From Rivularia sp. PCC 7116 (GTDB lineage Bacteria; Cyanobacteriota; Cyanobacteriia; Cyanobacteriales; Nostocaceae): a stretch of 64,000 nucleotides of DNA. The translations under genes were made by a program, and so were the position numbers. Location of the stretch: assembly GCF_000316665.1 (NCBI RefSeq), contig NC_019678.1:8634464-8698463 (forward strand), written 5' to 3'. Shown here piece by piece: positions 17,108-27,374 of this stretch. The notes beneath the pieces are model-generated. The model saw only the letters and a program-made list of their open reading frames with translations. It did no database searches and was not told the DNA's origin. Position 1 is the stretch's first letter. Each line of letters starts with the position of its first letter.

Positions 17108-18040
17108 ATGTCATATCCAAAAGTAACGCTTGTAGTTGTGCCGCATGAATGTTTTCAATACACTGAAGAATCGTTAGAAAGTATTTACAAATACACAAAT
17201 GTTCCTTTTAAATTAATTTATATAGATGGTTATTCTCCAAACAAAATTAGGCAGTATATTGAGGCAAAATCGCAGGAAAAAGGATTCAGCTTAATACGTA
17301 CAGATAAATATGTATCTTCCAATCAAGCACGTAATATAGGTTTGAAATATGTAGATACTGAATATGTTGTTTTCCTCAATAATGATGTTTTGGTAACTGC
17401 TGGCTGGTTAAATAAACTGATGCATTGCATCGAGGAAACTAATGCTTCAGTTGTTAGTCCTATTTGTTTACAAGCAACATCATATAAACCTATAATTCAC
17501 TCTGCTGGAGGTACCTTAGAGTTTCAATATAGAGATGGAAGTTTAGATTTATTTGATCGAAGGTTATTTATTAAAAAGTCTTTCGATCAAGTGCAGCCTT
17601 TGTTAAAGCGTCACCCAACACAAATAGTAGATTTCAGTTGTGTTTTGGTACGTACAGCTATTTTCCGTCAGATAGGTAGTTTTGATGAAAATTTAATGAA
17701 TTTCGCCCAGGGTATTGATTTTTCTTTATCGGTATTTGCGGCAGGTGGAACTATTTATCTGGAGTCAGAAAGCATTGTTAGTTATCTTAAAACTACAGAA
17801 TTAAAATTATCAGATATCCCCTACTATTTATTAATATGGAATTATGTTTGGAAACGTAAAAGCATACATCATTTCCAAGAGAAATGGGGTTTAGCAAAAA
17901 ATGCCAAATTTATCACTGATGCCCTGCAACAATTAAACTACAGTGCCAATTTGACATTTCAGCCATTAAAAGAGTTGATAAAACCTTTTTACGATAATGA
18001 AAATTATGCTATTAATCCCAGGGTTTTCAAACGTTCTTAA
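17108..18040 (+). CDS. Glycosyltransferase family 2 protein, orphan
   Basis: A 310-residue GT-A-fold glycosyltransferase. The N-terminus VTLVVVPHECFQYTEESLES leads into the nucleotide-binding fold. The usual DxD metal site aligns with NND at residues 91-93, and the acceptor-side motif appears as VLVRTAIFRQIGSFDENL. It is collinear with the protein at 52064-53107, sharing ESLESIY, PFKLIY.DG, RNIGL and the same DxD position. That paralog has DND, so this copy lost the first Asp. It stands alone, 35 kb from the polysaccharide locus. The substrate is unknown, and reduced activity is possible. Confidence 0.8.
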   Translation: MSYPKVTLVVVPHECFQYTEESLESIYKYTNVPFKLIYIDGYSPNKIRQYIEAKSQEKGFSLIRTDKYVSSNQARNIGLKYVDTEYVVFLNNDVLVTAGWLNKLMHCIEETNASVVSPICLQATSYKPIIHSAGGTLEFQYRDGSLDLFDRRLFIKKSFDQVQPLLKRHPTQIVDFSCVLVRTAIFRQIGSFDENLMNFAQGIDFSLSVFAAGGTIYLESESIVSYLKTTELKLSDIPYYLLIWNYVWKRKSIHHFQEKWGLAKNAKFITDALQQLNYSANLTFQPLKELIKPFYDNENYAINPRVFKRS

Positions 18041-18183
18041 AGAATGATTAGAAAAATAGTACTTGTTAACTAGTTTTTGGCACTACTAAGTCAATAGAGT
18101 CCCATTAAGCAAAATTGCAAATTTCAACGTTATTAATTACCCGTTAGGAAATCTTATTTCTGTAAAATTAATTTCCGTAAAAG

Positions 18184-18441
18184 CTACCACTTCAAAAATG
18201 CGGCTTCCACTCCCTCGTCTCTTCTAATTTTGCCATCCTTTTCAAACCAAGCAATGATTTGCGGCGTAGTCAATTCTTCAATAGCAATATTGTTTTCCTT
18301 GGCTATCTGCTGCAATACTCTTAATGAAGAAATTGTCAATCTAGTTAAAAACTTTTCTGGAGAGGAAAGTAAAGCAGCATCCACTTTTGCTGATTCTTGT
18401 GAAGATAAAAACTGTGTTGTTGGTTGCTGTTGAAATTCCAT
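18184..18441 (-). CDS. Conserved small cyanobacterial protein, function unknown
   Basis: An 85-residue soluble protein, Gln/Ser-rich at the N-terminus, then mostly helical with SSLRVLQQIAKENNIAIEEL (about residues 38-57) and IIAWFEKDGKIRRDEGVEAA. No catalytic motif, signal or span is visible. It starts 97 bp after the sufR stop on the same strand and may be read through from sufR. A direct repeat GAACTGTTC occurs twice in that gap (about 18488 and 18532). I do not recognise a function. Confidence 0.6.
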   Translation of the reverse strand: MEFQQQPTTQFLSSQESAKVDAALLSSPEKFLTRLTISSLRVLQQIAKENNIAIEELTTPQIIAWFEKDGKIRRDEGVEAAFLKW

Positions 18442-18537
18442 AGCCTATATCTATATATATCAATAATAATGGTGATTAAACAGATGATGAACTGTTCGCT
18501 GGGAATTAAAAGTTACAACATTCTACTTGCGAACTGT

Positions 18538-19209
18538 TCACCGTTTTTTTGCCTGTACCAAATAACCACACCTATGTTCGCCATTGATAATCCAGTGAGT
18601 ACGCTCTACCGTACAATCGGGTAAAACCGCAGCAAACATTTCTAATTCATGCCCGCAAACGCTAGGAAATGATTCTGCAACGTTGGAAATTGCACAATTA
18701 TGTTCTAAAAAAATAAATTTATCTTCTGATTCCGAGCCTGAATTTTCTACAGGATGGTACTCAGCCATGAAACCTTCAGCTTTCCTTAGCTCTACTAAAG
18801 TCGCCACTCTGGTATGTAAGGAACCTTTGCCTACATGTTGCCGATATTCTTCAGCTTTACGCTCCCACTGTTTCTGTAAAATCGAACTTACTTGGTCTCT
18901 TCCTACTGTTTCTGTTAAAGTGTCAAGTAAAGAAACAGTAAATTTGCTATAGCTATCCCCAACTTCTCGACGCAAGCGTTCTTTGCCTTTACCGCTCAAT
19001 TGATAAATATGTTGCGGACGTCCCATTCCCGTCTGTTCGGAGGAATAAATTATTAGCTCTTCACCCTCCAAGTCTTTTAAATGACGGCGAATCGCTTGAG
19101 GACTTACTTTTAAGGCTCCTGCAAGTTGCAAAGCTGTAGCCTGCAACTCTTTGAGTAGATATTTCAAGATATCTTGTTTGGTTGAGGACTGGTGGGTTGT
19201 TTCCATCAT
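18538..19209 (-). CDS. sufR: Fe-S cluster biogenesis repressor SufR
   Basis: The 223-residue protein has an N-terminal winged helix-turn-helix (residues about 10-75, with VSPQAIRRHLKDLEGEELI). A C-terminal region carries four Cys (C172, C185, C199, C214). Family SufR dimers bind an Fe-S cluster through conserved C-terminal Cys and repress sufBCDS when the cluster is present, de-repressing under iron limitation or oxidative stress. It is divergent from sufB, with two CAAC-N6-GTTG operators in the 223-bp gap. That predicts repression of both directions. The start is the double ATG preceded by TTAGGACG. Confidence 0.95.
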   Translation of the reverse strand: MMETTHQSSTKQDILKYLLKELQATALQLAGALKVSPQAIRRHLKDLEGEELIIYSSEQTGMGRPQHIYQLSGKGKERLRREVGDSYSKFTVSLLDTLTETVGRDQVSSILQKQWERKAEEYRQHVGKGSLHTRVATLVELRKAEGFMAEYHPVENSGSESEDKFIFLEHNCAISNVAESFPSVCGHELEMFAAVLPDCTVERTHWIINGEHRCGYLVQAKKR

Positions 19210-19242
19210 CGTCCTAAAAATATTAAAGAAAATTTCACTTTG

Positions 19243-19258
19243 ACAACATCATTGTTGT
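19243..19258. promoter_or_regulatory. SufR operator, site 1 (sufR-proximal)
   Basis: The palindrome CAAC-ATCATT-GTTG (core 19244-19257) matches the CAAC-N6-GTTG target known for cyanobacterial SufR. It lies 34 bp upstream of the sufR start codon, so it probably mediates autoregulation. Confidence 0.8.
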
Positions 19259-19285
19259 TAATCTAGCGTAAAATGAAGATACATT

Positions 19286-19307
19286 AAAACAACTTGGCTG
19301 TTGTTTT
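19286..19307. promoter_or_regulatory. SufR operator, site 2 (sufB-proximal)
   Basis: A longer perfect palindrome with 8-bp arms AAAACAAC and GTTGTTTT around TTGGCT; the core CAAC-N6-GTTG is at 19290-19303. Its centre is 46 bp from site 1, roughly four to five helical turns, which would allow two dimers on one face. It is about 125 bp upstream of sufB and probably the higher-affinity site controlling sufBCDS. Confidence 0.82.
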
Positions 19308-19432
19308 AGTCTTCATGATTATTGTAACAGCCGCGTGACTAACAGTCACGCAATATGGGAATAAGGTTTAACAACCCGTCTCCCCATCCTTAAAGAGAGT
19401 AAGTAGAAGCGAAGCAAGCGAGAATATTAGCG

Positions 19433-20869
19433 ATGAGTGCCACTGTCAAAACCTTAGTCAACCAGCCTTACAAGTACGGTTTCGTTACCGACATCGAAAC
19501 GGATACTATACCTCGCGGGCTAAACGAGGATGTAATTCGTTTAATTAGTGCGAAGAAAAACGAGCCGGAATTTATGCTGGAGTTTCGCCTCAAAGCTTAC
19601 CGTCAATGGCAAAAGATGACCGAACCTGATTGGGCTAGTGTTGGTTATCCTGCGATTGATTACCAAAATATCATTTATTATTCTGCACCTAAACAAAGTG
19701 CTAAAAAGAAAAGTTTAGATGAAGTAGATCCAACTTTGTTGGAAACTTTTGAGAAGTTGGGTATTCCCCTATCGGAACAAAAGCGTTTAGCGAATGTTGC
19801 TGTAGACGCGATTTTTGATAGCGTGTCAGTAGCAACTACTTTCAAAGAAAAGTTGGCAGAAGAAGGGGTTATTTTTTGTTCCATTTCTGAAGCTTTGCAG
19901 GAATACCCGGAATTAGTTCAAAAGTACCTTGGAAGTGTAGTTCCGGTTGCCGATAATTATTTTGCAGCTTTGAATGCTGCTGTTTTTAGCGATGGTTCTT
20001 TTGTGTTTATTCCGAAAGGCGTAAAATGCCCAATGGAGCTATCTACTTATTTCCGGATTAATAATGGCGATACCGGGCAATTTGAACGTACTTTAATTGT
20101 TGCCGAAGAAGATAGTTACGTTTCTTATCTCGAAGGTTGTACGGCTCCGATGTACGATAGCAACCAGCTACATGCGGCAGTTGTGGAACTTGTGACGTTG
20201 GATAATGCCGAAATTAAATACTCTACCGTACAAAATTGGTACGCCGGAGATGAAAATGGTAAAGGCGGTATTTACAACTTTGTAACCAAACGTGGTTTAT
20301 GTAAGGGAAAGAATTCTAAAATCTCTTGGACTCAGGTAGAAACTGGTTCGGCAATTACTTGGAAATATCCCAGTTGCGTTTTAGTGGGGGATAATTCTGT
20401 AGGTGAATTTTATTCGGTAGCGCTTACTAATAATATGCAGCAAGCCGACACCGGAACCAAAATGGTTCATGTTGGTAAGAATACTCGTTCTACAATTATT
20501 TCTAAAGGAATTTCTGCGGGTAAATCCAGCAATAGCTATCGGGGTTTGGTAAAAGTTAATCCCAAAGCTGATGGAGCGCGAAATTATTCTCAATGCGACT
20601 CGATGTTAATTGGGGATAATGCTCACGCTAATACTTTTCCTTATATTCAGGTACAAAATAACAAAGGAAAAGTAGAACATGAAGCTTCTACATCCAAGAT
20701 TGGGGAAGATCAATTATTTTACTTTTCTCAACGCGGTATTTCCACAGAAGATGCGATCGCGATGATGATTAGCGGCTTTTGTAAGGATGTGTTTAATCAA
20801 CTACCGATGGAGTTTGCTGTGGAAGCGGATAAATTGTTGAGTTTGAAGTTAGAAGGAAGTGTTGGTTAG
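19433..20869 (+). CDS. sufB: Fe-S cluster scaffold subunit SufB
   Basis: The 478-residue protein is full length for SufB, the scaffold subunit of the SufBC2D complex on which Fe-S clusters are built from SufS-derived sulfur. Family phrases include [12 protein letters not shown] at the N-terminus, [42 protein letters not shown] and [19 protein letters not shown], which hold the conserved Cys residues of the core beta-helix. It is first in the sufBCDS operon and directly downstream of the SufR operators. The Shine-Dalgarno is weak (GAG near the start). A 245-bp spacer with degenerate tandem repeats separates it from sufC. Confidence 0.97.
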   Translation: MSATVKTLVNQPYKYGFVTDIETDTIPRGLNEDVIRLISAKKNEPEFMLEFRLKAYRQWQKMTEPDWASVGYPAIDYQNIIYYSAPKQSAKKKSLDEVDPTLLETFEKLGIPLSEQKRLANVAVDAIFDSVSVATTFKEKLAEEGVIFCSISEALQEYPELVQKYLGSVVPVADNYFAALNAAVFSDGSFVFIPKGVKCPMELSTYFRINNGDTGQFERTLIVAEEDSYVSYLEGCTAPMYDSNQLHAAVVELVTLDNAEIKYSTVQNWYAGDENGKGGIYNFVTKRGLCKGKNSKISWTQVETGSAITWKYPSCVLVGDNSVGEFYSVALTNNMQQADTGTKMVHVGKNTRSTIISKGISAGKSSNSYRGLVKVNPKADGARNYSQCDSMLIGDNAHANTFPYIQVQNNKGKVEHEASTSKIGEDQLFYFSQRGISTEDAIAMMISGFCKDVFNQLPMEFAVEADKLLSLKLEGSVG

Positions 20870-21114
20870 TATTTTTTGTAATAGCGCTGAAGCTTTGCAA
20901 ATTTTAGGTTTGTAATTGCCCGCCTCACAACACAGGTGGTGTGATTTTGGATTAAATGCAACAAGCTTTGTTTTAAATTGAAAATGTTTTAAAGCATTGA
21001 ATGGATTTAAGGAATTAATCTAAATCTAAAATCTAAATCTAAAACCTAAAATTTAAAATGCAAAATTAATTACAGCGCTACTACAATTCTTTAGAAACAG
21101 AAAGTAGTAGAAAA

Positions 21115-21903
21115 ATGATTAACGAAAATAGCAAAGTGCTGCTGTCAGTCAAAGATTTGACAGCAAATGTTGATGGCAATCAAATTCTTAAGGGTGTAAA
21201 TCTTGAGGTGCGTGCTGGTGAAGTTCACGCAATTATGGGACCAAATGGTTCTGGAAAAAGTACATTTTCCAAGGTTTTAGCGGGACATCCTAGTTACGAA
21301 GTGACTGGTGGTGAAGTGGTTTTTCGAGGAGAAAAGCTTTTGGAAATGGAACCAGAAGAGCGTGCTAGAAATGGTGTATTTTTAGCATTTCAATATCCTT
21401 TGGAAATACCGGGCGTTAGCAATTTAGATTTTTTGCGGGTAGCTTACAATTCTCGACGCAAAGCTCAGGGTTTAGAAGAAATCGATGCTTTTGATTTCGA
21501 TGATGTGGTAGAGGAAAAGTTGGAAGTTGTGAAAATGGATTCCGCTTTTCTCAGTCGTAGTTTAAATGAAGGATTTTCTGGTGGGGAAAAAAAGCGCAAT
21601 GAAATTTTGCAAATGGCGCTTTTAGAACCAGATTTGGCAATTTTGGATGAAACCGATTCTGGTTTAGATATCGATGCTTTAAAAATTGTGGCAAATGGGG
21701 TAAATCAATTAACTAGCCCGGAAAATGCCACAATTATGATTACTCACTACCAACGATTGCTTAATTACATTGTGCCCGATTATGTTCACGTGATGGCAAA
21801 AGGGCAAATTATTAAATCTGGTGGAAAAGAGTTAGCCTTAGAGTTGGAATCTCGTGGCTACGACTGGATTTTAGAAGAAGCAGGTGTTGAGGTTGGAGTC
21901 TAA
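21115..21903 (+). CDS. sufC: Fe-S assembly ATPase SufC
   Basis: ABC-type soluble ATPase that energises the SufBCD scaffold. The 262-residue protein shows Walker [10 protein letters not shown] (42-50), signature [10 protein letters not shown] (154-163) and Walker B LAILDET with catalytic E179. The SufC-specific D-loop DSGLDIDAL follows. No membrane domain partner exists, which separates it from transporters. Its last base is shared with the sufD start (TAATG overlap at 21903), showing tight translational coupling. The spacer upstream of sufC (20870-21114) contains degenerate AAATCTA-type repeats. Confidence 0.97.
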   Translation: MINENSKVLLSVKDLTANVDGNQILKGVNLEVRAGEVHAIMGPNGSGKSTFSKVLAGHPSYEVTGGEVVFRGEKLLEMEPEERARNGVFLAFQYPLEIPGVSNLDFLRVAYNSRRKAQGLEEIDAFDFDDVVEEKLEVVKMDSAFLSRSLNEGFSGGEKKRNEILQMALLEPDLAILDETDSGLDIDALKIVANGVNQLTSPENATIMITHYQRLLNYIVPDYVHVMAKGQIIKSGGKELALELESRGYDWILEEAGVEVGV

Positions 21904-23255
21904 TGAATATAGAAGTAACTCCAGATAAAGTTTCCACTGCTACGGAAGCAAATTTATTGAATGGGCTATCTGGCGATGTTTATTTAAATAAATTATTAGA
22001 TAAAGTCAGTACCCCTAAAAGTAAAGGTTGGTTGCAAGAATTAAAAGACAGCGCTGCTTCTAGAGTGCGTCATTCCTTCTTACCGACTAAAAAAGATGAA
22101 GAATGGCGGTTTACCGATTTATCCGCTTTATTTAAAATCGATTTTAATGTAGAAAATAGAAATTTTTTATCTCCAGATACTACCCCCTTTACAGCTATTA
22201 GCGAAAATCGTTTGGTATTCGTTAACGGTATATTTAAATCGGAATTATCGGCGATCGCTAATTTACCAGATGGAGTTGTGGTTAGCAATCTTGCTAGTTT
22301 ACCGGATTTGGATGGGGAATTTGTTAAAGAGTATTTAGGGCAAGCACAAGGAGACAAAGAAGTATTCACGGCTTTGAATACAGCCGGAATCAACGATTTA
22401 GCTTTGATTTGGCTGTCTCGGAATGTGGTAGTAGAAACGCCGATACATTTAGTATTTATTACTGCTGGAGATAAAACAATTTCTCAACCGCGCTGTTTGG
22501 TAGTAGCAAAAACAGGTTCCGAAGTTACTTTAGTAGAAGAATTTATTCACTTTGGAGATGTAGAAAAGAAACAAGAAAAAGAAGTTTATCTAAATAACGC
22601 GGTTACAGAAATATGGGTTGATGAAAATGCAGGTGTAAATCACAGCAGAGTTGAGCGCGATGGTTTAGAAGCGTTTCATATTGGCAAAACAGCAGTTACT
22701 CAAGCTCGCAACAGTCGGTACACCTGTAACGTCATCAACCTGGGTGGAAAATTATCGCGACATAATTTAGAAATCTTCCAAACAGGGGAACAAACTCAAA
22801 CGACGCTTAATGGTTTAACGATCATCTCCGGCAATCAAGTATCGGATACTCACAGCGCGCTTGCTTTAAATTATCCCTACAGTTGCAGCAAGCAATTGCA
22901 AAAAAACATCATAGCGGATAAAGCACATGGGGTATTCAACGGTAAGATATTCGTTCCCAAACCCGCACAATTAACAGACGCATCCCAGTTAAATCGAAAC
23001 TTATTACTATCTCCTCAAGCGAAAGTAGACACAAAACCGCAACTAGAAATTACGGCAGATAATGTAAAATGCGCTCACGGTGCTACGGTTAGTCAATTAG
23101 AAGATGATGAAATTTTCTATTTACAAAGTCGGGGTATTAATGAAAACAGCGCTCGCCATTTATTAATTAATGCTTTTGCGGCGGAGATAATTAATCACAT
23201 CCCCGTTCCTTCTTTACGTAAAAATCTAACTAAAACAGTAAATGAATTTGACTAA
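21903..23255 (+). CDS. sufD: Fe-S assembly protein SufD
   Basis: The 450-residue partner of SufB in the SufBC2D scaffold. Recognisable stretches are the N-terminal KKDEEWRFTDLSAL (about residues 60-73), the central NLGGKLSRHNLEI and the C-terminal CAHGATVSQLEDDEIFYLQSRGI with its conserved His. It overlaps sufC by one base. SufD is required for iron uptake into the scaffold in well-studied systems. The gene is followed by a 290-bp spacer holding a large inverted repeat before sufS, so sufS may have altered expression relative to sufBCD. Confidence 0.96.
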   Translation: MNIEVTPDKVSTATEANLLNGLSGDVYLNKLLDKVSTPKSKGWLQELKDSAASRVRHSFLPTKKDEEWRFTDLSALFKIDFNVENRNFLSPDTTPFTAISENRLVFVNGIFKSELSAIANLPDGVVVSNLASLPDLDGEFVKEYLGQAQGDKEVFTALNTAGINDLALIWLSRNVVVETPIHLVFITAGDKTISQPRCLVVAKTGSEVTLVEEFIHFGDVEKKQEKEVYLNNAVTEIWVDENAGVNHSRVERDGLEAFHIGKTAVTQARNSRYTCNVINLGGKLSRHNLEIFQTGEQTQTTLNGLTIISGNQVSDTHSALALNYPYSCSKQLQKNIIADKAHGVFNGKIFVPKPAQLTDASQLNRNLLLSPQAKVDTKPQLEITADNVKCAHGATVSQLEDDEIFYLQSRGINENSARHLLINAFAAEIINHIPVPSLRKNLTKTVNEFD

Positions 23256-23298
23256 AAGTTAGGAGTTAGGAATTAATCATAAGTAGGTTAGGAATTAT

Positions 23299-23366
23299 AG
23301 AAACCGGGTTTTCGATCGGTAAAGTGAGATCATCTTTAATACTTTCACAACAGAAACCCGGTTTCT
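23299..23366. repeat. Inverted repeat between sufD and sufS
   Basis: Arms AGAAACCGGGTTT (23299-23311) and AAACCCGGTTTCT (23354-23366) are perfect complements over 13 bp with a 42-bp spacer. Each arm is itself nearly palindromic. The arms resemble a widely scattered cyanobacterial AGAAACCCGG-type repeat; a related hairpin lies at 61871-61907. It could attenuate transcription into sufS. Confidence 0.55.
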
Positions 23367-23548
23367 TAGATTTTATAGCTCAGTCTATAAATACTCCTTT
23401 TCTAAGATAGGATTACCGATTTCAAAACCGCAGAGTCAAGAGGTAAAAAGATATAGGTAGTCTAAGAGCATGATAGAAGTAATAAATGATTAAAAAATTT
23501 AATTTTTAATCCCAATTCAGAACATCCGCTGTCAAAATCCACAATCGT

Positions 23549-24811
23549 ATGACTTTTACTCAAGAAAAAACCCTTGCAGATAGAGTTCGCCAAGACTTTC
23601 CGATATTACATCAGGAAATTAACGGCAAACCTTTGGTTTATTTAGATAATGCTGCAACTTCTCAAAAACCTTTATTTGTAATAGATAAAATTCGTAACTA
23701 TTACGAACAGTACAATGCTAACGTACACCGGGGCGCGCATTCTCTGAGTGCTAAAGCTACCGATGCATACGAAGCAGCAAGAGATAAAGTGACTCAATTT
23801 GTCAATGCTTCATCTCGTCAAGAAATAGTTTTTACCCGTAATGCTACCGAAGCCATAAATTTGGTTGCTTATAGTTGGGGAATGAATAATTTACAGCCCG
23901 GAGATGAAATTATTCTTTCGGTGATGGAACACCACAGCAATATTATACCTTGGCAGTTGATTGCTCAAAAAACTGGTGCGGTATTAAAATATGTTGAACT
24001 AACATCAGAAGAAACTTTTGATTTAGAACAGTTTAAAAAATTGCTTGGCGATAAAACAAAATTGGTATCGGTAGTTCACGTTTCTAATACTTTGGGTTGT
24101 ATTAATCCGGTAAAAGAAATCTGCAAATTAGCTCATGAAAAAGGTGCAAAAGTATTAATTGATGCCTGTCAAAGCGTGCCTCATATGCCTGTTGACGTGC
24201 AAGAAATCGACTGCGATTGGCTGGTAGCTTCTGGACATAAAATGTGCGCTCCTACCGGCATCGGTTTCTTGTATGGAAAATTAGAAAACTTACAAGCAAT
24301 GCCACCATTTATGGGTGGGGGAGAAATGATTGCTGATGTATTTTTAGAATATTCTACTTATGCAGAATTGCCAGCTAAGTTTGAAGCTGGTACTCCTGCA
24401 ATAGCCGAAGCAATAGCTTTAGGTGCGGCAGTAGATTACCTGAGTAATATTGGAATGGATAAAATTTATGCTTATGAATCAGAATTAACTGGTTATTTAT
24501 TTAAGCAATTAGAAAAAATACCGCAACTAAAAATTTATGGCCCCAAACCAGATGTTAAAGGTTATGGTAGAGCCGCATTAGCTTCTTTTACTACAGGAGA
24601 AGTCCATCCCAATGATTTATCAACCCTTTTAGATAATGAAGGTGTAGCAATTCGTTCTGGGCATCATTGTACTCAACCATTGCACCGTATTTTAGATGCT
24701 CCCGGTACTGCACGAGCAAGTCTATCTTTTTATAATACTCGCGAAGAAATCGATATTTTTATTGAAGCTTTGCAAGAAACTTTGGATTTCTTTAATAGTA
24801 TGATTGGTTAA
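23549..24811 (+). CDS. sufS: Cysteine desulfurase SufS
   Basis: A pyridoxal-phosphate enzyme of the SufS/CsdA group (type II NifS-like) that takes sulfur from cysteine and hands it to the SufBCD scaffold as persulfide. The 420-residue protein has the PLP Lys K231 in ASGHKM, the active Cys C374 in RSGHHCTQP, and [10 protein letters not shown] near the N-terminus. The RSGHHC motif with a short active-site loop is the group II hallmark. No sufE is adjacent; an acceptor must be encoded elsewhere. Last gene of the suf operon. Confidence 0.97.
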   Translation: MTFTQEKTLADRVRQDFPILHQEINGKPLVYLDNAATSQKPLFVIDKIRNYYEQYNANVHRGAHSLSAKATDAYEAARDKVTQFVNASSRQEIVFTRNATEAINLVAYSWGMNNLQPGDEIILSVMEHHSNIIPWQLIAQKTGAVLKYVELTSEETFDLEQFKKLLGDKTKLVSVVHVSNTLGCINPVKEICKLAHEKGAKVLIDACQSVPHMPVDVQEIDCDWLVASGHKMCAPTGIGFLYGKLENLQAMPPFMGGGEMIADVFLEYSTYAELPAKFEAGTPAIAEAIALGAAVDYLSNIGMDKIYAYESELTGYLFKQLEKIPQLKIYGPKPDVKGYGRAALASFTTGEVHPNDLSTLLDNEGVAIRSGHHCTQPLHRILDAPGTARASLSFYNTREEIDIFIEALQETLDFFNSMIG

Positions 24812-25301
24812 ATTGATGATATTGAATTACCAATTTTAATAATTACCCGTAAAATATATTTTATAATTAATATGACTTATCTAAATACCTCTTTAATTAG
24901 ATTATTTTAGGTGAGTCTTTTAGTTATTGAGTTTTAAATTTTCTAAAAGAATCATAAAAAGGTAGTCAAAGAGTATCAAAAACAATATTAATAATTCTTT
25001 TAGTTAATTAAGTCAATTGACTATACGAAATCATAATTTCATGGTTTTAGCGCATTTTTATGATTTTATATATAGCAGTTTTCAGTTGAATAGAATACAC
25101 CCCTCTACTGGCGGAAGGAGAGGGGAAGGGGAGCCACTGCGTTGCGCGGGTTCCCCGCGTTGTAGCAAGTGCCGCCGACTTGTAGCAAGTGCCGTGGTGA
25201 GGTTTCTCAACTGTATTGCACTCAAATGAAAGCGCTATTTTGAGCAAAAAATATTTTTTTGCTTGTAGATGATTATTGCTTTGTACAACAAGAGGTAATA
25301 A
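24812..25301. other. Intergenic region after sufS containing a dispersed repeat
   Basis: About 490 bp without a gene. The left part is AT-rich. The block at about 25085-25205 is markedly GC-richer and belongs to a dispersed repeat family (listed separately). The right end is the promoter of the small secreted protein. Confidence 0.55.
25128..25200. repeat. Dispersed GC-rich repeat, copy 1
   Basis: Shares GGGAGCCACTGCGTTG, then GGTTCCC, then GTTGTAGCAAGTG with the copy at 57371-57434, in the same order. It also contains a second TTGTAGCAAGTGCCG, so the 3' part is locally duplicated, and a GCGGGTTCCCCGC foldback. Such elements are common in Nostocales intergenic DNA and do not code for protein. 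Confidence 0.65.
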
Positions 25302-25646
25302 ATGAATAAATCGATCTACTTTGGATTACTAGCTACCTCCATAGGTTTAATTCCTTTAATTTGCCATCAGAAAGTAATGGGAAAGCCTGAATTAATTTCA
25401 GATAGCAATAACCAGCTTAATACTTCTGCTTCTTCCGGTTTTGGTTATATTCAAACTCGAAATAGAAAAATTAAAATTAATGAGAATAAAACCTATACTA
25501 TCTATAGCCAAGATGGTAAAGTCTTAGCAGAAAATATGACTTTGGAAAAATTACAAGCTCAAAAACCAGAATTACACGAGATGATAAAGGAATCTATCGC
25601 AAAACCAACTCTGATGATGGATGCAAGTATTGGCATCGGAAAATAA
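25302..25646 (+). CDS. Small secreted protein, function unknown
   Basis: A 114-residue protein with an N-terminal hydrophobic segment (residues about 6-21) that looks like a signal peptide or anchor. The mature part has a short beta-like repeat (KIKINENKTYTIYSQDGKVL) and a helical LEKLQAQKPELHEMIKESI. The start has a good AGAGGT ribosome site. No same-strand partner lies within 670 bp. I do not recognise a family; a periplasmic or thylakoid-lumen location is inferred. Confidence 0.65.
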   Translation: MNKSIYFGLLATSIGLIPLICHQKVMGKPELISDSNNQLNTSASSGFGYIQTRNRKIKINENKTYTIYSQDGKVLAENMTLEKLQAQKPELHEMIKESIAKPTLMMDASIGIGK

Positions 25647-26323
25647 AGATTTCACGAAATTTATTTATACATTATTTTTGCCAATTAACATGTAGTTTTA
25701 CGATAGTTGGCAAAATTTTTCTTATAAGCTAAATCTAATAAATAAAATAGTTTATTGGTTTAAGCTTGAATCGTAGCAGATTTAATATATAAAAAATACT
25801 TAAGAATTGGACGAATAACAATTTCAACACTACAAATCTGTATTATAATCAGCCGTAAGCCGCTGTATATGAATAAACATTAATTGATATTTGTAACTAA
25901 TTAAAATCAATAAAAATTTCAGTGTAAAGTATATATAAACAGATATTTAATATTTTTTTAACATAAGGTAATAATATCCATATATTTTATGGAACTGTTA
26001 CTACTATAAATAACTGGAAGTTTTTAAAACTTATTGAAAATATATTCGAGATTGACCTCAACGAATACTATATTAATAATGTAGTTAAAGCATTCAGAAT
26101 ATTGTGTCATATATTTTCTAAATAATCAGCTATTTAAAACAAGCAATGGTTTTAACTTATACTTTTGCAGAACTGTGAACCCTACTACCTAAAATTATTA
26201 AGGAAGCTTTAGTTTTAGGAAAAGGGATATTATGAATCGATTCAGCAAAATAAAACTAAGCCATAAATAGCTTTACATAAGTAATTTATAAATTAGCTCA
26301 AGAATAAAATAGGATAATTGATA
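25647..26323. other. AT-rich intergenic region
   Basis: About 680 bp, very AT-rich, with only short open frames that have no ribosome site or family pattern. I see nothing to annotate apart from the probable promoter of the DUF1877 gene at its right end. Confidence 0.5.
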
Positions 26324-26977
26324 ATGGGAATAGAAGCATACTTTAAGCAAGTTTCTCCTTCTTTATTAAAAAAAATTCAAAAATATCCCGATTTCTTTGA
26401 ATTATTTGATGATGCTCAGTATTTACCCGATTCACCTTTTTGGCAAGATTTTAATCTCGATTTAAACGATCCAGAAGATGCTAAGTGGTTTGACGAAGCT
26501 ACTAACTACGTACCGCAAACTTTAGAAAAACTAAAATTCGAGCAGCCACAAGAATTTGCAAAGCTGAAGTCAGACATTCCTGCAATGCTGGCAGAAGGTA
26601 AAAATGTAGAGTTTGATATTGGAAAACAATGGAAAAATATCCACTTCATTTTAACTGGAATTAATGACTTAAGTCCCTTACCATTTCTCACCGGTAAAAA
26701 TAAACAAGATAAACTACCTGCAATAAATGCCATTTTAGGAGGTAAGACTATAGACTATGAAACCGATCATGGATTATTAAGATATCTTACTGTTGACGAA
26801 GTAAAACAAATAAGTCAAGCCTTATCAAAGTTTTCTCAAACTCATTTTCAGCAGCGATTCAACCTCAAAGGTTTAGAAAGTGGATTTGAGACTATTTATG
26901 ATGTTTATAAACAGCTTCTTAATTACTATCAAAATGTAGCTGATGCCCAAAATGCGATGTTTTTATATTTAGGATAA
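26324..26977 (+). CDS. DUF1877 (YfbM-like) family protein
   Basis: From ATG 26324 the product has 217 residues (a TTG two codons earlier is less likely). It starts MGIEAYFKQVSP, the usual MG(I/M)xAxYxxV start of DUF1877. It contains the family's core FDIGKQWKNIHFILTG (about residues 98-113) followed by LPFLTGKNK. A later TVDEVKQISQAL segment also fits. The family is soluble and cytoplasmic with no known enzymatic role. It is often found singly, as here. No operon partner is visible. Confidence 0.82.
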   Translation: MGIEAYFKQVSPSLLKKIQKYPDFFELFDDAQYLPDSPFWQDFNLDLNDPEDAKWFDEATNYVPQTLEKLKFEQPQEFAKLKSDIPAMLAEGKNVEFDIGKQWKNIHFILTGINDLSPLPFLTGKNKQDKLPAINAILGGKTIDYETDHGLLRYLTVDEVKQISQALSKFSQTHFQQRFNLKGLESGFETIYDVYKQLLNYYQNVADAQNAMFLYLG

Positions 26978-27374
26978 ATCAGAGGCAGCAAACTATACTC
27001 GCCAAATTTATATGCAGCCGTACTTTTTTATACCTGAAGAAATCAAAACTTCGATCCTAATGCCTACAGCATCGCCTTAGCACAGTATCTGTGTTAGCTT
27101 AAGCTGTGCTTCCCAGTAAGGTATTAGTCGAGGTAGAAGATAACAGATACCAGGTTAAGGGAAGTTTTTTACAACTAAGCTGGCGCTTTGTTGTTGCGAT
27201 TGCAGTGCATTCTGCTTGCCTGTTGTATCTAAATTAAATACGCAGCAGTTTAAAAACTTTTGTTTAAAGCATCTCAAAATTAAAATATCCTATGCTTTTC
27301 TGGGTAAATATGTTCGAGACAGACGTTTTATTGCGATAATTCCCAAAAGAAGCTTGTGAATTGAGAGGATATAG
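26978..27374. other. Intergenic region
   Basis: About 400 bp of mixed composition between the DUF1877 and CPBP genes. Only short palindromes such as AGCTTAAGCT are seen. No gene supported. Confidence 0.5.
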
